Shown here piece by piece: positions 1-7,697 of a stretch of DNA of 37,067 nt (positions are counted from its first letter, which is position 1; every line of letters starts with the position of its first letter). Made by a program: the position numbers and the translations under genes. The DNA lies in contig JACJYP010000019.1 in assembly GCA_020636045.1 (NCBI GenBank), forward strand, positions 1 to 37,067, read 5' to 3'. The notes under the pieces were generated by a model. It was given only the letters and a program-made list of their open reading frames with translations. It had not been told where the DNA came from and ran no database searches. This DNA is from Lewinellaceae bacterium. GTDB taxonomy: Bacteria > Bacteroidota > Bacteroidia > Chitinophagales > Saprospiraceae.

Positions 1-28
1 GAAGGAAACCCCTGACGGGGTTGGAACC
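1..28. repeat. CRISPR-repeat-like hairpin at the window edge
   Basis: The first 28 bases hold a perfect 6-bp inverted repeat, AACCCC (7-12) and GGGGTT (17-22), around the loop TGAC. The segment ends in GTTGGAACC. A short GC stem followed by a GTTGGAAC/GATTGAAAC-like end is how many type I and type III CRISPR repeats look (family knowledge). Only one copy is visible because the window starts here, so an array to the left is possible but not shown. It could also be a terminator stem, but no T-run follows it. Confidence 0.35.
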
Positions 29-350
29 ATAAAAAATGACATCGTTCTATAAACAGGAATTCCCTCCGGGAATAGTCAATACCTCTAACAGGATACAATA
101 TGCGGATAGTCAGTAAACTTTTTATCGGGTTTCTATGATATTCGATACTTTACTGTGCACAGGCAGGTTTCGAGCGCAGCAAAACCCTGTTTAACTGCTT
201 CATTTTCAGCGCACTGCCATATCCATACCAACAGACTACCTTCGGCGACAGTCACAACCAAAATTCCACAGCGTGTCATTAGCAATGGAGTAAGACACTT
301 GAAAAACAGAAAAACCCAGCTGAAATCACGTTAAAACACAGCCTATCAAA
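29..350. other. Non-coding region before the GSCFA gene
   Basis: No credible ORF is seen in this 322-bp stretch. It has a second small hairpin, ATTCCC (59-64) and GGGAAT (68-73) with loop TCC, whose arms differ from the hairpin at 7-22 but keep a similar stem size. No second full copy of the edge repeat is present. No clear TAnnTTTG promoter was found ahead of position 351. Confidence 0.5.
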
Positions 351-1340
351 ATGGACAGATTTCGAACAACGCTGTCGATACAGCCGGCGACGTACTCCAT
401 CGGCCACAGCGAGCGCCTCATGCTGCTGGGTTCCTGCTTCACCGAGCATATCGGAGCACGGCTGCAGGCCGGCAAATTTTCCCTGCGGATCAACCCGTTC
501 GGCATCGCCTACAATCCGGTGTCGATCGCGCGTTGCCTGGAGCGGCTCCTGGAACGCACCCGGCCCTTTTCAGAAGATGAACTTTTCGAACACGGCGGAC
601 TCTGGCGCAGCTGGGACCACCACGGCTCATTTGCGGCGCCGCAACACGACGAAGCGCTGCGGAACATGAATGAGGCCTACCATGCCGACGCAGCCTTTTT
701 ACCTGCTACCAACCGCATTTTGCTCACTTTCGGCACGGCGGATGTATTCTACCTGCGCGACTCCGGCCGCATTGTGGCCAACAACCACAAAATGCCCGCC
801 GATACCTTTGAGCAGCGGCGCCTGAGCATCGAAGAGATCGTGGGTGCCACGGCAAATGCGCTGGAAAAAATAAAAGCCGGGCAGCCGGACCTGCAGGTAG
901 TGCTGACCGTGAGCCCCGTGCGACACCTGCGTGCCGGGGCGATCGCCAACCAGCGCAGCAAGGCGACCCTGATCCTCGCCTGCGAAGCATTGTGTCGCCA
1001 ATTTTCCTGGGTGCAGTATTTCCCGGCATACGAATTGCTGCTGGACGACCTGCGCGACTACCGCTTCTACAACGACGATATGGTGCATCCTTCGGAAATG
1101 GCGACCACCTATATCTGGGAACGATTTATGGATACCTGTTTCCAAAAATCCACCAAGCAGATCGTAGAGCGCCTCGACAAACTCCGTCAGGCATTGCAAC
1201 ACCGGCCCCTGCATCCCGGCTCCGATGCGCACCGGGCCTTTGTGCAGGCCCAACTGGATCATATTTCGCAACTGGAAAAAGAGTACCCGGCGCTCGACTT
1301 CCGCAAGGAGCGGACGCATTTCGAGCAGCAGCGAGGATAA
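351..1340 (+). CDS. GSCFA domain-containing protein
   Basis: A 329-residue protein without a signal peptide, so probably cytoplasmic. The family-defining block is at residues 26-35 (LGSCFTEHIG). The GSCFA family is of unknown exact function and is usually grouped with SGNH/GDSL-type hydrolases. In keeping with that, Ser28 lies in the first block and a late Asp-x-x-His element is present (D242, H245 in the NDDMVHP segment), which would be a catalytic dyad; this role is inference. The ATG at 351 is used because it puts the GSCFA block about 26 residues from the N terminus. The gene stands alone, with 99 bp to the next gene on the same strand. Confidence 0.85.
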   Translation: MDRFRTTLSIQPATYSIGHSERLMLLGSCFTEHIGARLQAGKFSLRINPFGIAYNPVSIARCLERLLERTRPFSEDELFEHGGLWRSWDHHGSFAAPQHDEALRNMNEAYHADAAFLPATNRILLTFGTADVFYLRDSGRIVANNHKMPADTFEQRRLSIEEIVGATANALEKIKAGQPDLQVVLTVSPVRHLRAGAIANQRSKATLILACEALCRQFSWVQYFPAYELLLDDLRDYRFYNDDMVHPSEMATTYIWERFMDTCFQKSTKQIVERLDKLRQALQHRPLHPGSDAHRAFVQAQLDHISQLEKEYPALDFRKERTHFEQQRG

Positions 1341-1439
1341 TTTTTTTTCGCCGCCATGCAGCGATCCGGCATACGCCGCATAGTAAGGAGAAACTGACGC
1401 GTCGGCATTTCGCCACCTTTTTAAAAGTGTTTCTCCGAC

Positions 1440-3203
1440 ATGAAAAAACTCGTAATCTTCTTACCCATCGCCATCCTGATGGCGCTCTTCGCCTGCCGCA
1501 AGGATTCCCTGAACACCCAAAATACCGCAACCCCGCCCGGCCCGCAGATCCTGATCGAAACGGGCATCACGGGACTCGTAAAAGACGCCGGCGGTCAGCC
1601 CCTCGAAGGCGTGACTATCTATTTCGACAATCAGCAAGCAAATACCGATGCCCGGGGCTATTTCTCCCTGAAAGGCCGCGGCGACAGCCAACTGGCCGTG
1701 GTGCGCGCCGAAAAAACGGGATACTTCCCCTCGCTGGCGGGGTTCATGCCGGAAAAAGGCACGGATGCCCGCCTGGAGATCGTGCTGCAGGAAAAAAGCC
1801 TCGCCGGCACGATCCAGGCCGCCAGTGGCGGCATCGTCAGTTTCGACAATGGAAATACTGTTGATTTTGCTGCCGCCGCATTCGTCGACGACAACGGCCA
1901 GCCCTACACCGGCGAGGTGATGGTGTACGCCACCTACCTCGATCCTTCCAAGCCCTCTATTTTCCGGCTGATCCCCTCCGGTTTCGACGGCATCAGCGAA
2001 CAGGGCGAGCGGCAGATGCTGGAAAGTTACGGCATGATGCACGTCCTTCTGGAAAGCCCCGGCGGCCAGCAACTGCAAATTTCCCAACCCGCTACCCTCA
2101 CGATGAATGTACCCGCCGACCGCCTGTCTGCGGCGCCTGCCACCATTCCGCTGTGGTTTTTGGATGAAAATACCGGCTACTGGAAGGAAGAAGGTGAGGC
2201 CACGCTGCAAAACGGCCACTACGTGGGTCAGGTTTCTCATTTTTCCTGGTGGAACTGCGACGCAGGCATTCCCATTGTCAGACTCTCGGGCAATGTCTTC
2301 GTGGAAGACTACCACCCCGTGGTGGAGGTGCGCATCACCCGCAACAACGGCTCTGCGTCCCGCAGTATTCTGACCAGTACCGATGGCAGTTTTACCGGCA
2401 TGATACCTGCCAATGAATCCCTGCTCCTCGAGATCTTTAATAACTGCGGGGCCCTGCTGTATTCCGCAAACATCGGCCCCTACAACGCAGATGTCACGCT
2501 TGCCAGCATCGGTCTGCCCTGGAGCAACGACTGGGTAGCCATCAGCGGCACACTTACCAACTGCGACAACAACCCGGTGACCAACGGCTATGTATCGGGC
2601 AGCACCGGCGGCGATATCTTCCCGCTGGCGCTCGATCCCGTGACCGGCGCTTTCAACGGCATGGTCAGCAATTGCGGCGGCAGCGGCGGCACGCTCAATA
2701 TCTACGGCATCGATCTGGATGCCCTGACGGAGAGCGATGTCCAGAGTTACCCGATCAGCAGCGGTAATATCAACGTGGGCAACCTGCAGGCATGCGACGC
2801 AGCCGTCACGACGGGCATTACATTCATCGTGGATGGCACTCCGGTTGTGTTTCAGCCCTGTACGGCGACCGCAGAAAATGTGTCAGGCACCAGTTCGACC
2901 GTTTACACGGCAACCGCGGCTGCGGTTTTCGACGGCAAAAAGGTGATCTACGAATTTATTATTCTCGACTGGAACAACGACCCGCAAAACCCGCTGTGGG
3001 GCCTGAGTTATAATATCCAGGTAGTCAGTCCGGGCGCCAACTATTACAACCCGACTGCCGGCGGCACGCTGAATGTCATTACTGCAGGATCAACCCTGGG
3101 TTCGATGGTGATTTTCGACATCGACAATGTAGAACTGACAGAAAAGGAGACCGGCATTGTCCATCCGAACGGCACCATCAAAATAGTGGCGCAGATACAA
3201 TAG
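1440..3203 (+). CDS. Surface-type lipoprotein with carboxypeptidase-regulatory-like domains
   Basis: A 587-residue lipoprotein. A signal peptide with lipobox LFAC puts the lipidated cysteine at residue 19. Residues about 42-110 form a carboxypeptidase-regulatory-like beta-sandwich (ITGLVKDAGGQPLEGVTIYF, then DARGYFSLKG), a fold common in Bacteroidota surface proteins. Similar 'new feature plus glycine turn' segments recur near residues 283-360 (SGNVFVEDYHP) and 370-400 (ISGTLTNCDNNPVTNGYVSG), so the protein seems to be a chain of related sandwiches. No enzyme motif was recognised. A 17-bp inverted repeat follows the stop codon, and an ECF sigma gene starts 113 bp downstream. Binding or structural roles at the outer membrane are inference. 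Confidence 0.75.
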   Translation: MKKLVIFLPIAILMALFACRKDSLNTQNTATPPGPQILIETGITGLVKDAGGQPLEGVTIYFDNQQANTDARGYFSLKGRGDSQLAVVRAEKTGYFPSLAGFMPEKGTDARLEIVLQEKSLAGTIQAASGGIVSFDNGNTVDFAAAAFVDDNGQPYTGEVMVYATYLDPSKPSIFRLIPSGFDGISEQGERQMLESYGMMHVLLESPGGQQLQISQPATLTMNVPADRLSAAPATIPLWFLDENTGYWKEEGEATLQNGHYVGQVSHFSWWNCDAGIPIVRLSGNVFVEDYHPVVEVRITRNNGSASRSILTSTDGSFTGMIPANESLLLEIFNNCGALLYSANIGPYNADVTLASIGLPWSNDWVAISGTLTNCDNNPVTNGYVSGSTGGDIFPLALDPVTGAFNGMVSNCGGSGGTLNIYGIDLDALTESDVQSYPISSGNINVGNLQACDAAVTTGITFIVDGTPVVFQPCTATAENVSGTSSTVYTATAAAVFDGKKVIYEFIILDWNNDPQNPLWGLSYNIQVVSPGANYYNPTAGGTLNVITAGSTLGSMVIFDIDNVELTEKETGIVHPNGTIKIVAQIQ

Positions 3204-3218
3204 TATAGCAAACACCAT

Positions 3219-3293
3219 AGGGTGTGTCTGAAAATGCACTTTGGCATGAAAAGAATTTACTTTCAAATCCGATAGTATTTTCAGACACACCCT
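3219..3293. repeat. 17-bp perfect inverted repeat with 41-nt loop
   Basis: The arms AGGGTGTGTCTGAAAAT (3219-3235) and its exact reverse complement (3277-3293) enclose 41 bases. The element lies between the lipoprotein stop and the sigma factor start. No T-run follows, so it is a poor intrinsic terminator. The core GTCTGAAAA is shared with the larger inverted repeat at 32335-32498. A small non-autonomous mobile element or a structured leader are both possible; no target-site duplication is obvious. Confidence 0.8.
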
Positions 3294-3316
3294 GAAGCAT
3301 CAGACATCGTCAAGAC

Positions 3317-3883
3317 ATGACCGAAACCGAAATCCTGCGCACCGTCGAAGCATGCCTGCGGCGCGACATCCGGGCGGAAAAAGTATTGTTCGAATACTTT
3401 GCCCCCCGGGTATTCGCCCTGGCGCGCCGCTATGCCCCTGACGAGACGGCTGCGCAGGATTTTCTGCAGGAGTGTTTTGTAGCGGTATTCGACCGGCTGA
3501 AAAAGTTCGATCCGGCCCGCGGCGAGTTCGGCGCCTGGCTCTACCGGGTCAGCGTCAACACCTGCCTGCAACTGCTGCGCCGGGAAAAACAGCAACCGCC
3601 GCTCGATTTTGGCGATGTGCCCGTGCTGGTCGACGATCTCGGGTCGGAAGACCTGCTGCAGATACCCGAACAACTTGTACTGGAGGGCATCCGGCAGTTA
3701 CCCGCGGGATACCGGCAAGTGTTCAACCTCGCCGTTTTTGAGGAATGGCCCCACCGGGATATTTCTGCCAAACTCGGCATCAGTGAAAGCGCTTCGCGCT
3801 CGCAACTCGTGAGGGCCAAACAGTTTTTGAAAAATTTTATAAAAAAATCACTCCCTAGTTATGAGCCGCAACGACTGGTTTGA
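3317..3883 (+). CDS. ECF-type RNA polymerase sigma factor
   Basis: A 188-residue sigma-70 family protein of ECF size. Region 2 covers about residues 20-90 (DFLQECFVAVFDRLKKFDPARGEFGAWLYRV), with the -10-binding helix and the typical GxFxAWLYRV segment. Region 4 covers about residues 120-180, where HRDISAKLGISESASRSQL is the helix-turn-helix. It should direct core polymerase to a small regulon. The 3' end overlaps the next gene by 23 bp, so the two are translationally coupled, which suggests that the downstream membrane protein controls this sigma. Its own promoter was not recognised. Confidence 0.92.
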   Translation: MTETEILRTVEACLRRDIRAEKVLFEYFAPRVFALARRYAPDETAAQDFLQECFVAVFDRLKKFDPARGEFGAWLYRVSVNTCLQLLRREKQQPPLDFGDVPVLVDDLGSEDLLQIPEQLVLEGIRQLPAGYRQVFNLAVFEEWPHRDISAKLGISESASRSQLVRAKQFLKNFIKKSLPSYEPQRLV

Positions 3884-5204
3884 GGAATTTCTAAGGGCGC
3901 GGATAAGCCGCGAGAGCCATGCTTTCGACACGGAGCAGGCCTGGAACCGGCTGCAACAGCGCCGCCGCAAGCGCAAGCCGCGCCTGGCGATCCTGCTTTG
4001 GTGCTGCGGCCTGCTGATCGCCGGAGCGGGGTTCCGGCAATGGATACTGCGCGATGCGCCCGCAACGCAGGTATTCAGGCCTGCCGGTGGAGAACACGCT
4101 GCGGCCGAATATTCACATGCGCATGCGAAGGAGCCGGCTAAGCCTTTTGCCGGAACACAGCGGCCGGAACAGGCCACAGTGAACAGCACAGCCCTGGAAA
4201 ATGCAGTGGCCGAAACGGGATTTAAAAACATCGTAAACCACATAGAAACAGCCCATCACAGCATCGCAGGGAAACCCGATTTGCAATACAACATTTCAAG
4301 CGCCGGTATTTCGGGAGCCGCAGTTGTTGAAGTGCCTGAAGTAACGACAAACGAATTGCCTGAAAAAACAGAAAGACAGGGATTTATGATGCCGCCTTCC
4401 ATATCCCTTCTGCCAAGCATTACCCCTCCCGGGGCACAACCGGAAAAGCAAGCGCCGCCATTTTTTGAATTTGAAGACAAAAACACAGCTGCCTTTAGAA
4501 AACGCCGCAAACGGAGTCGCTGGCAGGCGGGCGTAACCCTCGGCTACGGCTTGCAGCGCGTCGACCGCGCTTCCGGCAACAGCGCCTGGCTCGCCGGTCG
4601 GGACGACGAGGAAGCGCTGGACGCTATCTCGGCCGGCCTGCTCGTACGGCGGCACATAGGCGATCGCTGGTTCCTGCAAAGCGGGGTCAACTGGCTGCGC
4701 CTGACCGACCGCCGCCGTTTTTCATCGGAAAGCACCACAACGGCAAGCCAGCCAAACCAGCTTGTGCAGGTGATCGTGCATGCCGACGGCAGCGAAGAAA
4801 AAGTGTTCGGCGATGCGCCTGTGACTACCGTTACCAGGACCGAGGGCGTGCGCTACAACCGCTACGAACGCCTGGAATTGCCCTTGCTGGCCGGTGTGGA
4901 TATCCTGCCCGGGCTGAGCGCCTCTGCCGGGCTCGCCTGGGGAATATGGAGCCGCAGCAGCGGCTATGTAGCCGGTCCAGACCCCGGACAGGAGACCCCG
5001 GTAAGCGAACTGGGCTATCGAAAAGGCGGTCTGGTATCGGGGCTGCTGCAAATTGAATACAGCCTGCCGCTGCCGGGCGGTGCGCTGGGCCTGGGTCTGC
5101 AGGGCAGAAAAGACCTGCTGAACAATGCCGGCCGGGATGCGGGGTTTGAAGAACGCCGCGGCGCCCTGGGCATTGCCATTTCCTACCGCCGTATGCTCAG
5201 GTAG
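3861..5204 (+). CDS. Single-TM protein with C-terminal beta-barrel-like domain, candidate anti-sigma partner
   Basis: A 447-residue protein whose gene overlaps the sigma gene by 23 bp. Residues 1-40 form a short charged cytoplasmic-type head with the basic run QQRRRKRKPR. One TM helix follows at about 41-60 (LAILLWCCGLLIAGAGF). Residues 61-215 are a low-complexity linker. Residues about 221-447 are rich in alternating aromatic and glycine strands (WQAGVTLGYGLQRV; LPLLAGVDILPGLSASAGLAWGIW; ALGIAISYRRML), like Bacteroidota outer-membrane beta-barrel domains. Head plus TM resembles anti-sigma organisation. How one protein could hold an inner-membrane helix and an outer-membrane-type barrel is unclear. 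The anti-sigma role is inferred only from position and topology. Confidence 0.7.
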   Translation: MSRNDWFEEFLRARISRESHAFDTEQAWNRLQQRRRKRKPRLAILLWCCGLLIAGAGFRQWILRDAPATQVFRPAGGEHAAAEYSHAHAKEPAKPFAGTQRPEQATVNSTALENAVAETGFKNIVNHIETAHHSIAGKPDLQYNISSAGISGAAVVEVPEVTTNELPEKTERQGFMMPPSISLLPSITPPGAQPEKQAPPFFEFEDKNTAAFRKRRKRSRWQAGVTLGYGLQRVDRASGNSAWLAGRDDEEALDAISAGLLVRRHIGDRWFLQSGVNWLRLTDRRRFSSESTTTASQPNQLVQVIVHADGSEEKVFGDAPVTTVTRTEGVRYNRYERLELPLLAGVDILPGLSASAGLAWGIWSRSSGYVAGPDPGQETPVSELGYRKGGLVSGLLQIEYSLPLPGGALGLGLQGRKDLLNNAGRDAGFEERRGALGIAISYRRMLR

Positions 5205-5246
5205 GATATTGATATAGACATAGACGATACAGAATCCAACAATTGT

Positions 5247-5282
5247 GCTCCGGGCTTGCCAGATCGGCCCCGGGGCCTTTTT
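5247..5282 (+). terminator. Intrinsic terminator after the sigma/barrel operon
   Basis: GCTCCGGG (5247-5254) can pair with CCCGGGGC (5269-5276) with one G-U, and TTTTT follows at 5278-5282. It lies 42 bp after the stop codon of the barrel gene. Confidence 0.75.
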
Positions 5283-5330
5283 CATTTTGCAAATGAAGCC
5301 TTCATGATACGGCATCACCCTTTTGTGCGA

Positions 5331-5361
5331 TTGACAGTCATGTATACTTGGTGCATCTTTG
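5331..5361 (+). promoter_or_regulatory. Promoter of the diheme cytochrome gene
   Basis: TTG (5331-5333), 20-bp spacer, then CATCTTTG (5354-5361), which matches the Bacteroidota -7 consensus TAnnTTTG at all but the first base. The -7 element lies between two arms that can pair (5349-5356 and 5371-5378, 8 bp with one wobble), a possible operator. Confidence 0.6.
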
Positions 5362-5428
5362 TATTTCGAAATGCATCACTGCATCCCGCCGATCAAACCA
5401 TTTTGAACAATTACTTCCTTTCCTTATC

Positions 5429-6412
5429 ATGAAAAAACTAATGAAAATAGTGGGTATCCTGCTGGGTATCGTTGCCCTGGTGGTGATCCTTTTCGTCGCC
5501 TATATCCAGATAAAAGGCGTACCGCACTACCCGGTCGAAATGACCGAACAGATCAAGAACCTTAAAGTAACCGTCGATTCCGCTCATGTAGCGGAGGGCA
5601 AGCGGATATCAAGCATGCTCTGCCGGGAATGCCACTATTCGCCTGAAACCAAAAAACTGACAGGATCACCGCGCACGGATATCCCTAAAGAGTTCGGTGC
5701 CATCAATTCGCTGAACATTACGCAAGACAAAACGCACGGGGTCGGCAACTGGACCGACGGCGAGTTGTACTACTTCCTGCGCACGGGCATCCGCCCCCAA
5801 ACGGGCGAATATGTGCCGCCGTACATGCCCAAGTTCCCGCACGTTTCCGATGACGACGTACACTCTATCATCGCCTGGCTGCGCTCGGACGACCCCGAAC
5901 TGGCAGCCGATCCGCATGAATACCCGCCCAACCAGGCTAATTTCCTGGTAAAACTGCTTTGCAACATCGCGTTTAAACCCCTGCCGCTGCCGACGGGCCC
6001 GATCACCGAACCCGACACGACGGATCTGGTTGCCCTGGGCAAATATGTGGCTGACGGTGTGATCGGCTGCTACGCCTGCCACAGCGCCGACCTGAAGACC
6101 CTGAACGATCAGGATCCTCCAAAAACGCCCGGCTTTTACGGCGGCGGCACCAAAATGCTCGATCTCGACGGCGTGACCGAAGTGGCGACGGCCAACATCA
6201 CCATGGACGAAGAAACCGGCATCGGCAAATGGACGGAGCAGCAGTTTCTCGAGGCGGTGAAGTATTGCAAAAAGCCGGACGGCGGGTTGCTGCACTACCC
6301 CATGGCGCCCCACGCTGCGCTGACCGACACGGAGGTGAAAGCCATATACGCTTACCTGAAAACCGTACCGGTCATCCAAAATAAAGTGGAGCGCTTCCAG
6401 GCAAGCAACTAA
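5429..6412 (+). CDS. Membrane-anchored diheme c-type cytochrome
   Basis: A 327-residue protein that carries electrons in the periplasm. An uncleaved N-terminal TM helix (about residues 7-27) anchors it. Two CxxCH heme sites are seen, C65-C68-H69 (CRECH) and C214-C217-H218 (CYACH), each starting one cytochrome c domain. Likely Met axial ligands are M133 (PPYMPKFP) and M292 (HYPMAPHA). The ATG at 5429 is chosen over a longer frame from 5348 because it starts the TM signal and because the promoter -7 element sits at 5354-5361. The redox partner is not encoded nearby. A terminator follows. Confidence 0.9.
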   Translation: MKKLMKIVGILLGIVALVVILFVAYIQIKGVPHYPVEMTEQIKNLKVTVDSAHVAEGKRISSMLCRECHYSPETKKLTGSPRTDIPKEFGAINSLNITQDKTHGVGNWTDGELYYFLRTGIRPQTGEYVPPYMPKFPHVSDDDVHSIIAWLRSDDPELAADPHEYPPNQANFLVKLLCNIAFKPLPLPTGPITEPDTTDLVALGKYVADGVIGCYACHSADLKTLNDQDPPKTPGFYGGGTKMLDLDGVTEVATANITMDEETGIGKWTEQQFLEAVKYCKKPDGGLLHYPMAPHAALTDTEVKAIYAYLKTVPVIQNKVERFQASN

Positions 6413-6447
6413 CACTGGAAGACTGCATTAGCAATTGCATTTCGAGG

Positions 6448-6487
6448 GCGGAGGCATCGTCGGTTCACGGCAGCCTCCGCTTTTTTT
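6448..6487 (+). terminator. Intrinsic terminator after the diheme cytochrome
   Basis: GCGGAGGC (6448-6455) and GCCTCCGC (6473-6480) form a perfect 8-bp stem followed by seven T (6481-6487). Confidence 0.9.
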
Positions 6488-6708
6488 ATGCGCCCAATCA
6501 TGCTCGGGGCCGGGTGGATCGCATGAATCGGTGCCTCCCGGCCTGTACCCAGCGATGAAAAACGGTGTTTTTCACACATTCATGTGATAGGCCACCCTCT
6601 CCTTATCCTCGAATTTTGCAGCGTCAAAAACGGGGTTTTGAAAATGTTGGTTTTTACCAAAAACCACACTCAAACGACTCCCCAACTTTGCAACGTCTTG
6701 CGATCTGA
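6488..6708. other. Non-coding region upstream of the first AraC gene
   Basis: No credible gene. It holds a hairpin TGGTTTTT (6648-6655) / AAAAACCA (6659-6666) with loop ACC, and a weak symmetric TCACA-N6-TGTGA at 6572-6587. A CAACTTTG-like -7 element occurs at 6683-6690, farther upstream than the conserved promoter block at 6709-6755. Confidence 0.5.
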
Positions 6709-6755
6709 ATGTCGCTTTTTTTCAAGCCTTGCCAAAAAACCGCCCGGACCTTTGC
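6709..6755 (+). promoter_or_regulatory. Promoter block of first AraC gene, duplicated at 7633-7679
   Basis: The 19-bp ATGTCGCTTTTTTTCAAGC (6709-6727) is followed 38 bp from its start by GACCTTTGC (6747-6755), a near match to the -7 element TAnnTTTG. The same two elements recur with the same spacing before the second AraC gene. The ATG lies 18 bp after the block. Confidence 0.7.
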
Positions 6756-6773
6756 CAAAATTTTGAAAAAGAA

Positions 6774-7607
6774 ATGAAAATCACCACCAGGAATTTTACC
6801 GTACCAAACGACCTCCAGCCCTACATCAGCAGCGTCTGGTTTTGTACAGGCACAGGTGATGCGCACGAGACATCGTCCGTGCAGATGTGCCTGCCGACCG
6901 GCATGTGCGAACTCATCCTTCACACCACCGACAAGCGCCATACCGTAAAATGGAAAGGCGAGTGGATGGAATTCCCTGAAGCTTTCCTGACCGGCGTACA
7001 AACGGAACGTGTAGAGTGGACCATGACGGGCGGTACGCAGCTCATGGGCATATCCATCAAGCCGGAAGCCTTCGTCACCCTTTTCCGTCAGTCTGTCGGC
7101 GAACTGGCAGACAATTATGCTGATGCGCGGGACATCATGAACCGCCAATTCAACCTGCTCATAGAACAACTGAAAGCAGTACCGGGCCCCGACATCAAGA
7201 CATTGGTCGTGTGGAGTTATTTCCGCGAAAAGATCGCCACGCTGATACATCCAGAGCGCCAGTATTTTGCAGAGGCGATCAAGTATATTCGCTGCGCGAC
7301 GGGCACCGGCTCGGTCGACGAACTTTGCGGAAAGGTGTTCGTGGGCAAACGCCAGTTGCAGCGCAGTTTCCAGCAGCACCTGGGCATCAGTCCCAAAACC
7401 TACGGCCGGATCGTGCGCTTCCACCAGGCCTATTCGTACGTGCAGCAGTTTCCGGATGTCACCTGGACCGATATCAGCCACAATTTCGGTTATGCCGACC
7501 AGTCGCATTTCATTCGCGATTTCAAGGCGTTCGCAGGCGAGAATCCCAGTGCATTCATGTCCGGGTTTTTGCCGCAGGCAAAGGCGCCCTTCGCACTAAA
7601 ACTTTGA
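6774..7607 (+). CDS. AraC-family transcriptional regulator (first of two paralogs)
   Basis: A 277-residue regulator. Residues 1-150 are an N-terminal sensor-like domain (starting MKITTRNFTVPNDLQPYISS, with SIKPEAFVTLFRQSVGEL near residue 100). Residues about 165-265 are the double helix-turn-helix AraC domain (VDELCGKVFVGKRQLQRSF, then WTDISHNFGYADQSHFIRDFKAF). It should bind DNA and answer an unknown ligand. The ATG at 6774 is chosen over a TTG at 6729 because the -7 promoter element occupies 6747-6754. It shares domain order, many residues and promoter with the next gene, so the pair arose by duplication. The target genes are unknown; the flanking cytochromes are candidates by position only. 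Confidence 0.9.
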   Translation: MKITTRNFTVPNDLQPYISSVWFCTGTGDAHETSSVQMCLPTGMCELILHTTDKRHTVKWKGEWMEFPEAFLTGVQTERVEWTMTGGTQLMGISIKPEAFVTLFRQSVGELADNYADARDIMNRQFNLLIEQLKAVPGPDIKTLVVWSYFREKIATLIHPERQYFAEAIKYIRCATGTGSVDELCGKVFVGKRQLQRSFQQHLGISPKTYGRIVRFHQAYSYVQQFPDVTWTDISHNFGYADQSHFIRDFKAFAGENPSAFMSGFLPQAKAPFALKL

Positions 7608-7632
7608 CTTACAGCGCAGTAAGCCCCAAAAG

Positions 7633-7679
7633 ATGTCGCTTTTTTTCAAGCGAAGCCCCCAAAACTCCCCGACCTTTGC
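7633..7679 (+). promoter_or_regulatory. Promoter block of second AraC gene
   Basis: An exact 19-bp copy of 6709-6727 lies at 7633-7651, and GACCTTTGC recurs at 7671-7679 with the same 38-bp offset. The ATG (7698) is again 18 bp downstream. Confidence 0.75.
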
Positions 7680-7697
7680 ATTGAAAATGAAAATGAA

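Noticed and set aside
3219..3293. Intrinsic terminator of the large lipoprotein gene
   Set aside because: The loop is 41 nt and no T-run follows, so a standard terminator is unlikely.
6572..6587. TCACA-N6-TGTGA as a CRP-type site
   Set aside because: The half-sites are in the opposite order to the CRP consensus TGTGA-N6-TCACA, and the arms are only 5 bp.
6584..6766. 60-residue open frame before the first AraC gene
   Set aside because: It covers the conserved AraC promoter block and has no recognisable features.
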